Positions 48,982-55,846 of a stretch of DNA of 64,000 nucleotides are shown piece after piece. A program made the translations under genes and the position numbers. Position 1 is the stretch's first letter. The number at the start of each line of letters is the position of its first letter. The DNA is from Oscillibacter sp. ER4 (GTDB taxonomy: Bacteria; Bacillota; Clostridia; Oscillospirales; Oscillospiraceae): the NCBI RefSeq assembly GCF_000765235.1, contig NZ_JPJG01000059.1, forward strand, positions 1-64,000, read 5' to 3'. The notes beneath the pieces are model-generated. The model saw nothing but the letters and a program-made list of their open reading frames with translations. It made no database searches and was not told the DNA's origin.

Positions 48982-49559
48982 ATCAATATCTCCCTTAACA
49001 TTTGTATCCAGCCATAAGCAAAGCTCAAAAAGATAACAGTATCAATGAATTCCGACCACAATTGCAATTAAAGCGTTCCCATCGTAGAAAGCATTCTAAC
49101 TCGGTCACAGGTGTAGATGCTCGAAATGCAGATGTGCCACATTATCTCTGACATAACATTCTCCCCACCCTTTCTTTGTCCGATCAGGTCTTGGCGTTCA
49201 CATAAATACACCCGATCCTATCGATAAGTTTCTCGCGTTATGCTACCATTATTATATCAGGCAGAAGGCTAAAAAGCAATTCCAAACAGAAAGCTGAAAA
49301 GCAAAGTAATAAGGCTGCATCTCCACGATCACGATGTCGGCACATTGAATCTCAATTTTGAAACCATTCTTGACAGCAGGCATTTTCTTCACCTTTTCAG
49401 AGACGAACGAAGCATGAGCCTCCGTGCGCAATCTACCTCTGCGCGGGCGGTATCATCGCGTTTTCGCCGCTGCTCATCCGCCTGCTTGCAGCGGAGAACT
49501 ACCTGAGCTCCGCAAATGTCAGGTATTTTGTGCGAAAAAGATAGAATAAATTTTTAGAG
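48982..49559. other. AT-rich intergenic region with direct repeats and gene remnants
   Basis: No intact gene. Two 18-bp direct repeats, CAGAAGGCTAAAAAGCAA at 49262-49279 and CAGAAAGCTGAAAAGCAA at 49287-49304, lie 25 bp apart and may bind the LuxR regulator. Near 49420-49543 a plus-strand frame reads IYLCAGGIIAFSPLLIRLLAA and ends VRYFVRKR: the stub of a lost membrane protein. Confidence 0.5.
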
Positions 49560-49562
49560 CGT

Positions 49563-49950
49563 TCACGCCGCCCGGTCAAACGCTATCTTGAAAGCCTCCG
49601 CCGAGGACATAAAGCTGAGGATTTCTTTCGGGTAATCATTGAGCCACGTCTCGACGCACTTAACCTCCGCCGCCGTCACCTTGTCGAAGTCCGTCCCTTT
49701 CGGGAACTGCCGCCATATTATGCGGTTAATATTCTCGTTCGTGCCGCGCTCGCAAGAGCTATATGCATGGCAGTAATAGACCGTCGTCCGCTTTGCATCC
49801 TTGTGCCGGGCGCTCCGCTCAATGCCGTCAGCATCCGCGAACTCGGAGCCGTTGTCTACGATTATCGTTTTGAAAATCTCATAGAACACCGCGCCGTAAA
49901 TACACTCGAGGCGGTCTAAAGCCGCGACGACCGAGCTACCCGAGCTCAAT
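49563..49950 (-). pseudogene. IS30-family transposase, C-terminal fragment
   Basis: About 125 residues remain. IIVDNGSEFADADGIERSA and YSSCERGTNENINRIIWRQFPKG carry the second Asp and the Glu of the DDE triad. The N-terminus with the HTH and first Asp is missing; upstream codons of the frame belong to other sequence. It is a different copy from the intact transposase at 33.4 kb. Confidence 0.85.
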
Positions 49951-49965
49951 AACGTAGGTTGATTT

Positions 49966-50246
49966 TCACCTATTATTGTGAATAATAGGCGTAGGAGCAT
50001 AGAGTCCATCTGTTTCCAGATCCCTTGCGATGCCACATGCCAGCTTGAAGCCCGCCGTAAAGCTCAGCAGCGTGGCCTCCTCCAGTAACATATTCTGTGC
50101 ATCTAGCAGACGGAGCAGCTTCTTGCGCTTCTCATCACCCATTCTCCCTCACGTACCTCTTCGCGGGCGGATTGGACAGCGCGGACGAGCCGCTCCGGCG
50201 GCTTCTTGTCAAACCGTTCCTGCAAGGCTTTCATGTAGTCGTACAT
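49966..50246 (-). pseudogene. DUF6809-like mobile-element protein, frameshifted
   Basis: ATG preceded by GGGAGGGATACC. The first frame reads MYDYMKALQERFDKKPPERL and AVQSAREEVREGE, then stops; the next frame continues as DEKRKKLLRLLDAQNMLLEE and LLSFTAGFKLACGIARDL to 49966. Such short proteins occur in Clostridial conjugative elements. It lies beside the integrase stub and the IS30 fragment. Confidence 0.65.
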
Positions 50247-50324
50247 GGTATCCCTCCCTTTGCAGCCACAACACATACCACAACTCACCGCACAAAGCTA
50301 CTGTTATTTCGATGCTGACGATAT

Positions 50325-50435
50325 TCATATCTCCAGCATCCCCTGCAAGCCCGCGCTGGCGGCCTTTTTGTTCTTATCAAAGGCATGGGTATAAATGTCG
50401 AGCGTAGTGGATGGCTGGCTAAGAATAAAGTTCAT
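50325..50435 (-). pseudogene. tyrosine integrase C-terminal stub
   Basis: A 36-residue frame, MNFILSQPSTTLDIYTHAFDKNKKAAS and on. The stretch STTLDIYTHAFDKNKKAA is the end of a phage/ICE tyrosine recombinase just after the catalytic Tyr region (TxxIYTH). The rest of the integrase is gone. It marks an old mobile element near the tRNA gene. Confidence 0.7.
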
Positions 50436-50449
50436 AGTGTGGTTCCTCC

Positions 50450-51157
50450 TCATTTTTCTTTGGTAGGTGTTTTGATGGCGAGGGTAGGTTCGTGCATCAG
50501 CTCATAACGAGTATCGCTGCTGCCATCCAGCAAGCTGTCCAAAGTCAGCTGCCAGCAGGCTTTCCGAGGATCATAGTTGGTGATGATATCCGTAAGCTCA
50601 AAGAAGTGCTCATTCACAGAGTCGGTGCAGCATCGGTAAATCTCAGTCAGCTGTTCCGGGCTGAAAAGCTGTTCCTTTTGGATAAGTCCTGAGCGTGTGG
50701 CGAAGTCCTGCTTGGCGCCATCGTAGTTCTCCATAAAGTAGTGTCCGTGTACCACACCCGTGCGGTCATAGTCCCAATCCCATGTGACGAATTGAACGCC
50801 GTATTTGCTCGGAGAACCTGCCAGCACCGTGCCGCCAAAGTCAGCGAGGATACGGTAGTCGCCATCCAGTCCGCTGGCTTTGAGCTGCGGGGCAGCTTCC
50901 ATAGCGGTCATATACTCCAGCGTTTTCGCGGCGATGTCCTCGACGCGATATAGGGCATCCTCTGCCTGGGGCGTGTCCACATCCTCTCGCCGATAGAATA
51001 CGCTGCCCTTGCCGGTGATGCGGCAGAGGGGTGTGCCATTCCAATGGACAGGCAACTGCTCTCCCTCCACCGGCAGGGTTCCAAATCCTGCACGGTGCAG
51101 GGGAGTACGGACTTCTTCAAGGTAGCGAAGCTGACGGCTTGTGTTTTGGGTGTCCAT
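50450..51157 (-). CDS. conserved ICE-type protein of unknown function
   Basis: 235 residues, ATG preceded by CAGGAGGATCGC. Soluble; segments HWNGTPLCRITGKGSVFYR, YMTAMEAAPQLKASGLDGDYR and GVQFVTWDWDYDRTGVVHGHYF are characteristic of a protein often carried on Clostridial integrative conjugative elements, with no known role. It is the only complete gene left of the island's right end. Confidence 0.65.
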   Translation of the reverse strand: MDTQNTSRQLRYLEEVRTPLHRAGFGTLPVEGEQLPVHWNGTPLCRITGKGSVFYRREDVDTPQAEDALYRVEDIAAKTLEYMTAMEAAPQLKASGLDGDYRILADFGGTVLAGSPSKYGVQFVTWDWDYDRTGVVHGHYFMENYDGAKQDFATRSGLIQKEQLFSPEQLTEIYRCCTDSVNEHFFELTDIITNYDPRKACWQLTLDSLLDGSSDTRYELMHEPTLAIKTPTKEK

Positions 51158-51177
51158 GTAAGCGATCCTCCTGTTGT

Positions 51178-51210
51178 AAAAAAATAAGGCCGGAGAGGTC
51201 TTCTCCGGCC
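51178..51210 (-). terminator. intrinsic terminator reading leftward
   Basis: Stem GGCCGGAGA/TCTCCGGCC with a 5-nt loop; on the minus strand it is followed by TTATTTTTTT. It insulates the ICE-type gene from the tRNA side. Confidence 0.75.
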
Positions 51211-51230
51211 TGCCGCTTCAGACGCTGCAG

Positions 51231-51371
51231 CCAGCGCCCTTTTAGAAATTGAAAAAAGGCACCGCTTTTTCAGCTGTCAAAGCCGACAAAACGACGCCCA
51301 AATATTTATGATTCTTTTTCTGCGATGATGCCGCTTTTTTGAGAGAAAAGTTCTCTCTAAAAGGGCGCTGG
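51231..51371. repeat. 141-bp element bounded by perfect 16-bp inverted repeats
   Basis: CCAGCGCCCTTTTAGA at 51231-51246 and its exact reverse complement at 51356-51371. The inside has poly-A/T runs and the mirrored motifs GGCACCGCTTTTT and GCCGCTTTTTT but no gene. The plan suits a MITE-like element or a large cruciform. Confidence 0.6.
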
Positions 51372-51541
51372 AGGTTGGAAACTGTCCAAGACATGAGATA
51401 CTCCAGTTCAAATCCGGTCAGTTGCTCCGAAACCTCCATAAAAATCTATGGTTCAAAAGAAGAAATCCGGGCTCGAAAAAGCCCGGAAACGGTTGATGCG
51501 CTTGGCTTTGCGCCAGACGCATCTATACCGGTAATTCTTTA

Positions 51542-51618
51542 TGGTATGCCCGACTGGATTCGAACCAGCGGCCTTCAGAGTCGGAGTCTGACGCTCTATC
51601 CAACTGAGCTACGGGCAC
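51542..51618 (-). tRNA. tRNA-Arg (CCG anticodon)
   Basis: 77 nt with an encoded CCA end. Acceptor GTGCCCG/CGGGCAT, D-arm GCTC..GAGC, anticodon stem TCAGA/TCTGA with loop CTCCGAC (anticodon CCG, reads CGG), T-loop GGTTCGAATCC. The island with the integrase stub lies 3' of it, the usual side for tRNA-directed integration. Confidence 0.95.
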
Positions 51619-51712
51619 ATATTGAATTGGGACGCAGGGGTTAACAAAGTAAGTATAGCAACTTTTTCCACTTCTGTAAAGCTAAAATTTTCGTCAAAGA
51701 TCGTTAAAAAAA

Positions 51713-51741
51713 TTGACAACTTCTTCTCTCGCTCGTATAAT
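51713..51741 (+). promoter_or_regulatory. rex promoter
   Basis: TTGACA at 51713-51718, 17 bp, TATAAT at 51736-51741: full sigma-A consensus, 31 bases before the rex ATG. Confidence 0.85.
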
Positions 51742-51772
51742 TGCAGTATCCTAAAACAAAGGATCGTTCCTT

Positions 51773-52432
51773 ATGAAAAAACGCAAAATTTCCGACGCTG
51801 TCGTCCGGCGTCTTCCCCGTTACTACCGCTATCTCGACGATCTGCACTCCAAGGGCATCGTGCGCATCTCGTCGAGCTCGCTCGGCGAGCGCATGGGCAT
51901 CACCGCCTCGCAGATCCGCCAGGACCTGAGCTGCTTTGGCGAATTCGGCCAGCAGGGCTACGGCTACAACATTTTGGAGCTGCGCACCGAGATCGGTCAT
52001 ATTCTCGGCGTGGACGAGCAGCACCGCCTCGTCGTCGTCGGCGCCGGCCACCTGGGCCACGCGCTGCTGCGCAACTTTGACTTCATGCAGACCGGTTTTC
52101 TGCTTGACACCGCGTTCGACGTCTCCCCCACGCTCATCGGCACGCGCGTCAACAACGTGCTTATCCGTTCGTTCGACGAGATCGGCGACTATTTCGCCGT
52201 GTGCCATCCCGATGTTGCGGTACTGACCGTGCCCAAGCACATCGCGCAGGAGGTCGCCGAGCAGCTCGTTGCGCTCGGCGTGCGCGGGATCTGGAATTTC
52301 ACCAACACAGAGCTGCACGTCGGCAGCGAGGTCTTCACCGAGGACGTCCACTTTGCCGACAGTCTGCTCACGCTGAGCTACCGCATCTCCAAGACCTCCG
52401 CCGAGGCGGAGGAGGAAGGAGCCAAACCGTGA
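51773..52432 (+). CDS. rex: redox-sensing transcriptional repressor Rex
   Basis: 219 residues, the family length. N-terminal winged helix (VRRLPRYYRYLDDLHSKGIVRISSSSLGERMGITASQIRQDLSCFGEFG) and a Rossmann domain with VVVGAGHLGHALLRNFDF that binds NADH/NAD+. High NADH releases Rex from operators of fermentation and respiration genes. RGIWNFTNTELHV is the conserved C-terminal region. It overlaps the next gene by four bases (GTGA). Confidence 0.96.
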   Translation: MKKRKISDAVVRRLPRYYRYLDDLHSKGIVRISSSSLGERMGITASQIRQDLSCFGEFGQQGYGYNILELRTEIGHILGVDEQHRLVVVGAGHLGHALLRNFDFMQTGFLLDTAFDVSPTLIGTRVNNVLIRSFDEIGDYFAVCHPDVAVLTVPKHIAQEVAEQLVALGVRGIWNFTNTELHVGSEVFTEDVHFADSLLTLSYRISKTSAEAEEEGAKP

Positions 52433-53544
52433 AAAGGCCCATTGCCCTGCTCGCATCGCTCCTCGCAGTGACGATGCTCGCCACCGCGGCCATGGCCGCA
52501 GGGGGAGACAGCAGCGACCCGCTGATCTCGCTCAACTATCTGCAAACAACGTTTACCACCAAGGCGACTTCGTCCATCGACGCCGCCCTCGACAAGTCCG
52601 ATCAGGCGGCGTATTCAAAGGCTGAGGCCGCACTCCGCTCGACCATCGCCGTGGCCGAGGCCAACGTGGGCGCGCAGCGCGCCGACGTCTTCACCGAGTC
52701 GCGCCTCAAGCAGGGAGATGTGCTCTCCGGCACGACAGGGCTTCAGGTCATCGTGCTGGCGGGCAGCGTCAATGTGCAGTTTTCCTCCGGCGCGGTCGTC
52801 GACGTGACGAACGGCAGTGAGGTTAAAAGCGGCGCGGCGCTCGCGGAAAATCACCGCTATCTCGTCGCCGAGGACACGACAGCGCTTTTCACCGTCACCG
52901 GCAAGACCGCGGTCGTGAATTACTGCGGCTTCTATTCCATCGCAAGCTCTTCCTCGGTCGACTATCCGGCCATGGCCGCCTCGCTCAAAACGCTCACGCT
53001 CTTCCGCGGGTCGGACACGGGCTACGGCGAGGGCTTTGACCTCGAAAAGGCCCCCACGCGCATGGAGGCGCTCATTATGCTCATTCGTCTTCTCGGCGAG
53101 GAGAGCGAGGCGCTGACCTGCACGGCCTACCAGCCCTTTACCGACGTGCCCGACTGGGCGCTGCCCTACGCGGCCTACGCCTACTCCAAAGGCTACACCA
53201 ACGGCGTCGGCCCAACGACATTCGGCACGACGATGAGTGCATCGGCGGAGATGTACACAGAATTTCTGCTGCGTGCACTGCGCTACAGCTCCACCGCGCA
53301 GTCTGATATCTCCAACGCGCCCGAGCGCGCGTACTTTGTGGGCGTCCTGACCGCGGGCGAGGTGAGCGCGCTGCGTGCATCCGCGTTCCTGCGCGCTGAT
53401 GTTGTGTATCTTTCCTACTACGCGCTCGAAACGAATGTCAGCGGCGGCAGCACACTGAGCGACACGCTCAGCGCGCGTGGTGTCTTCTCCGACGCGGCCT
53501 ACCGCGCTTCCCGCGCGATGGTAAATTCTGCGCGCATCGGCTGA
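52429..53544 (+). CDS. secreted SLH-domain protein
   Basis: 371 residues from a GTG overlapping the rex stop with GGAGGAAGGAGCC upstream. Signal peptide RPIALLASLLAVTMLATAAMAAGG. The middle (about 75-190) is a beta-rich domain (DVTNGSEVKSGAALAENHRY). The C-terminal part has S-layer homology features (APTRMEALIMLIRLLGE, FTDVPDWALPYAAYAYSKGYTNG), which tie proteins to wall polysaccharide. Coupling to rex is common in this group of Clostridia but its meaning is unknown. Confidence 0.8.
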   Translation: MKRPIALLASLLAVTMLATAAMAAGGDSSDPLISLNYLQTTFTTKATSSIDAALDKSDQAAYSKAEAALRSTIAVAEANVGAQRADVFTESRLKQGDVLSGTTGLQVIVLAGSVNVQFSSGAVVDVTNGSEVKSGAALAENHRYLVAEDTTALFTVTGKTAVVNYCGFYSIASSSSVDYPAMAASLKTLTLFRGSDTGYGEGFDLEKAPTRMEALIMLIRLLGEESEALTCTAYQPFTDVPDWALPYAAYAYSKGYTNGVGPTTFGTTMSASAEMYTEFLLRALRYSSTAQSDISNAPERAYFVGVLTAGEVSALRASAFLRADVVYLSYYALETNVSGGSTLSDTLSARGVFSDAAYRASRAMVNSARIG

Positions 53545-53622
53545 CACCTTTTTGCGTTCCCACCATACTATGGATTGAGACCGCCGCGCGGGCGGTTTCA
53601 ATCTTCATAGGGGGTTCGTTTT

Positions 53623-53784
53623 ATGTGCAATAATAACTGTGGTTTTGGCGGCGGCTGCTGCCTGTGGATCCTGATCCTCATCATCCTGATCTTCGCCTGC
53701 GGCGGCTGCGGCGGTGGCTGCGGCTGCAACAATGGCTGCGGCTGCAACAATGGCTGTGGCTGCAATAACGGCTGCGGCTGCTAA
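53623..53784 (+). CDS. Cys/Gly-rich small membrane peptide with CNNGCG repeats
   Basis: 53 residues. MCNNNCGFGGGCC, one membrane helix LWILILIILIF, then a tail of repeating GCGCNNGCGC units with 12 of its last 25 residues cysteine or nearly so. It resembles YjcZ-type or similar small Gly/Cys-rich sporulation or surface peptides. GGGG lies 10 nt before the ATG. Flanked by hairpins on both sides. Confidence 0.7.
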   Translation: MCNNNCGFGGGCCLWILILIILIFACGGCGGGCGCNNGCGCNNGCGCNNGCGC

Positions 53785-53796
53785 ACCTGCATAAGA

Positions 53797-53829
53797 AGGG
53801 GGCTGTGCGAAAGCGCGGCCCTCTTTTTT
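53797..53829 (+). terminator. terminator after the Cys-rich peptide
   Basis: Stem AGGGGGCTGTGC/GCGCGGCCCTC (two G-T pairs) with a GAAA loop and seven T. Confidence 0.75.
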
Positions 53830-53883
53830 TGCTTTCTGCGCACAGCGCAGTGGGGATGGCAGCGCCGGTGGCGCTGCCTCGAA

Positions 53884-54129
53884 TCAAGGGGGGGATTCTC
53901 TTTCTCGAAAGAGAATCCCCCCCTTGAACCCCCAAGAGAAAGGTTACATTGCCTGTCTCGATCTTGAAGAGCTGCACACGCTGCGCAATGTAAGTGCGGT
54001 GTACATGGCTTCGCCATGAATCTTCTGCGAGTCGTGACTACACGCAACCGCGCCTTACTATCGTGAGGCGCGAGTGACGGCAGCACGGCGGCAGACTGCG
54101 TGCGGGCGCGGCATTGCTGCGCTCGCCGC
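53884..54129 (+). repeat. left long inverted repeat of the RHH cassette
   Basis: Starts with a near-perfect palindrome: 21-bp arms at 53884-53904 and 53907-53927. Then CCCCCAAGAGAAAGG, CTTGAAGAGCTGCA, TGTACATGGCTTCGCCATGA, GCGCCTTACTA and CTCGCCGC follow in this order. The same blocks occur in reverse complement at 54577-54858, with scattered changes between them. No gene is supported in it. Confidence 0.8.
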
Positions 54130-54146
54130 TTTTGGAGGGTGCTTTT

Positions 54147-54296
54147 TTAGTTTTGTGCTGTGATATAGATTTCTTCTGCTTTTTGCTGGGCAGAGATAAG
54201 TGTTTCTTTGGCGTCGCCGTAATTTTGTGTTTCGATTTGGGAAAGTGCGTCGGTGATCGCGTTGAATAAGGTGGTATACATCTTCTGATAGTCCAT
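54147..54296 (-). CDS. 49-residue helical protein divergent from the RHH gene
   Basis: MDYQKMYTTLFNAITDALSQ followed by TQNYGDAKETLISAQQKAEE, a short all-helical protein with no known family. It starts 80 bases from the ribbon-helix-helix gene on the opposite strand and shares its operator region. Similar 50-residue proteins are common in gut Clostridia; function unknown. Confidence 0.65.
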   Translation of the reverse strand: MDYQKMYTTLFNAITDALSQIETQNYGDAKETLISAQQKAEEIYITAQN

Positions 54297-54322
54297 TGTG
54301 TTCTTCTTTCGTACGCTATAAA

Positions 54323-54354
54323 GTATGCTAATTTAGAATCTATATTTAGCATAC
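54323..54354. promoter_or_regulatory. operator palindrome between the divergent small genes
   Basis: GTATGCTAA (54323-54331) and TTAGCATAC (54346-54354), exact inverted repeats 14 bp apart, with a related half-site GTACGCTA just before at 54311-54318. Fits binding by the RHH protein next to it. Confidence 0.65.
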
Positions 54355-54376
54355 ACCACAGCAAGAGGTGATTACC

Positions 54377-54544
54377 ATGGCTGATTTCATCCCGAAGCAA
54401 TATACCAAGGAACCCATCACGATCCGGATTGCCCCCGATAAGCTGGCGCAGATTGACGCGTTTGCCGCGAAGTTCAACATGAGCAGAAGCGAATTTATCA
54501 ACCAGTGCATCGACTACGCACTGAACAATCTTCCCCAGACATAA
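54377..54544 (+). CDS. ribbon-helix-helix (Arc/MetJ-type) DNA-binding protein
   Basis: 55 residues, ATG preceded by AGAGGTG. The strand ITIRIAPDKLAQIDAFAAKF and helices with MSRSEFINQCIDYALNN are the RHH fold. Likely represses itself and the divergent 49-residue gene through the palindrome between them. A toxin gene is not obvious, although the arrangement recalls small toxin-antitoxin or plasmid-control units. Confidence 0.8.
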   Translation: MADFIPKQYTKEPITIRIAPDKLAQIDAFAAKFNMSRSEFINQCIDYALNNLPQT

Positions 54545-54571
54545 AAACGACCGCCACCGCGGTCGTTTTTT
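54543..54571. terminator. terminator after the RHH gene
   Basis: Perfect 9-bp stem AACGACCGC/GCGGTCGTT with a CACC loop and T-runs on both sides. Confidence 0.8.
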
Positions 54572-54576
54572 GTTAC

Positions 54577-54858
54577 GCGGCGAGCACAGCAACACCGCGC
54601 CCGCATGCAGTCTGTCGGCGTGCTACCGTCACACGCGCCTCACGGTAGTAAGGCGCGGTTAATAGTGGTGCCGAATCGCAGGGATTCATGGCGAAGCCAT
54701 GTACACCGCACCCGATTCGGCAAGCATTGCAGCTCTTCAAGCTACCGACCGGCAATGAGCGGGATTGAGGGGGGAAGGCCCCTCGTCCCTTTCTCTTGGG
54801 GGGTGTAAGTGGGGCTGTTCTCTTTCCTCGGAAAGAGAACAGCCCCACTTTTGCGCAC
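54577..54858 (-). repeat. right long inverted repeat of the RHH cassette
   Basis: Reverse-complement partner of 53884-54129. It ends in another palindrome, with 20-bp arms (AAGTGGGGCTGTTCTCTTTC and its complement) around CTCG at about 54808-54851. The palindromes differ in their outer half but share TTCTCTTTC/GAAAGAGAA. Confidence 0.8.
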
Positions 54859-54892
54859 TCCCGCGCCGCGCGGGAGATTATTTCACGTTTTA

Positions 54893-55465
54893 TTAAAACG
54901 CGATCACACCCAAATGTTCAAGCAAGATCTTGAGCCCGATCAAAATAAGGATCACGCCGCCGGTGAGCTCGGCGCGGCTCTTATAGCGCGAGCCGAACAC
55001 ATTGCCAACGTACACACCCGCAATCGAGATCACAAACGTCGTGCAGCCGATGATCGTGATGGCAGGCACAATATTCACCTGTAAAAAAGCAAACGTCACG
55101 CCGACGGCCAGCGCGTCGATGCTCGTGGCGACGGCGAGGATGAGCAGCTCCTTGAAGTTGACGCCCGCGTAGGGCTTTTCCTCTTCTTTCTCCTCTTCGC
55201 GGCTCTCCTTGATCATGTTAAAGCCGATCAGCGCGAGCAGGACGAAGGCAATCCAGTGGTCGAAGCGCTCGATATACCCTGAAAACCGGCTGCCGAGAAG
55301 GTAGCCCGTCAGCGGCATCAGCGCTTGGAATCCGCCGAAAAAGAGGCCGATGCAGAGCGTATACTTTTTGTCGATCTTCTGCATGGAAAGGCCCTTGCAG
55401 ATCGACACGGCGAAGGCGTCCATCGAAAGCCCGATACCGATGAGGAACAGCTCGAAAAATGTCAT
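54893..55465 (-). CDS. mntP: manganese efflux pump MntP
   Basis: 190 residues from the ATG after TTGGAGGATCTTACC. Six membrane helices; [22 protein letters not shown] and its internal mirror [22 protein letters not shown] carry the conserved Asp residues ([16 protein letters not shown]) of this two-fold repeat family. It exports Mn2+. The leader carries a Mn riboswitch-like element and a terminator, so Mn itself likely controls it. Confidence 0.95.
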   Translation of the reverse strand: MTFFELFLIGIGLSMDAFAVSICKGLSMQKIDKKYTLCIGLFFGGFQALMPLTGYLLGSRFSGYIERFDHWIAFVLLALIGFNMIKESREEEKEEEKPYAGVNFKELLILAVATSIDALAVGVTFAFLQVNIVPAITIIGCTTFVISIAGVYVGNVFGSRYKSRAELTGGVILILIGLKILLEHLGVIAF

Positions 55466-55484
55466 GGTAAGATCCTCCAAACAA

Positions 55485-55512
55485 CAAAAAATCAGGCGCG
55501 GTACCGCACCTG
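55485..55512 (-). terminator. expression-platform terminator of the mntP leader
   Basis: On the minus strand CAGGTGCGG-TA-CCGCGCCTG (one G-T pair) followed by ATTTTTT, 20 bases before the mntP start. A stem this close to the gene implies regulated read-through. Confidence 0.85.
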
Positions 55513-55650
55513 AGCATAAGAAAAGAGACACAGGTACAGCGAAGCCATACTTGAGTCTCGTTGTTTAAGACAAGCCAGACCGCAAAAGCGGTCAGTCTGT
55601 TGACTTGCCACGCCATCTAAAGCAGTTGACGCCATCTACTCCCTCAAAGT
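55513..55650 (-). promoter_or_regulatory. yybP-ykoY-type manganese riboswitch
   Basis: The minus-strand leader has GAGGGAGTAG at the 5' end and AACAACGAGAC further on, with a stem GACCGC/GCGGTC between them: the two conserved internal-loop blocks of yybP-ykoY aptamers. It lies between a strong promoter and a terminator before mntP. In known cases Mn2+ binding favours read-through. Covariance scoring was not possible. Confidence 0.8.
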
Positions 55651-55657
55651 AGGACAC

Positions 55658-55686
55658 AGTATATCATATCCCCGCAGGGCCGTCAA
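55658..55686 (-). promoter_or_regulatory. mntP promoter
   Basis: On the minus strand TTGACG, 17 bp, TATACT, just upstream of the riboswitch. Confidence 0.75.
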
Positions 55687-55846
55687 GCATTCTTTGACTC
55701 GCATTCAGACATTTTTCATTCAATGTATCATTATTTCTGAATCGTTCGATAAAAATATGAAATCATTGACAAAAGTTCCCTTGCCATTCCCACGCTGCTG
55801 TGCTAAACTAAATATCAAATTTAAGAAAGGATGTCCTCATACCGCT

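Noticed and set aside
51339-51644. 101-residue plus-strand frame
   Set aside because: It runs through the antisense of tRNA-Arg and a repeat element.
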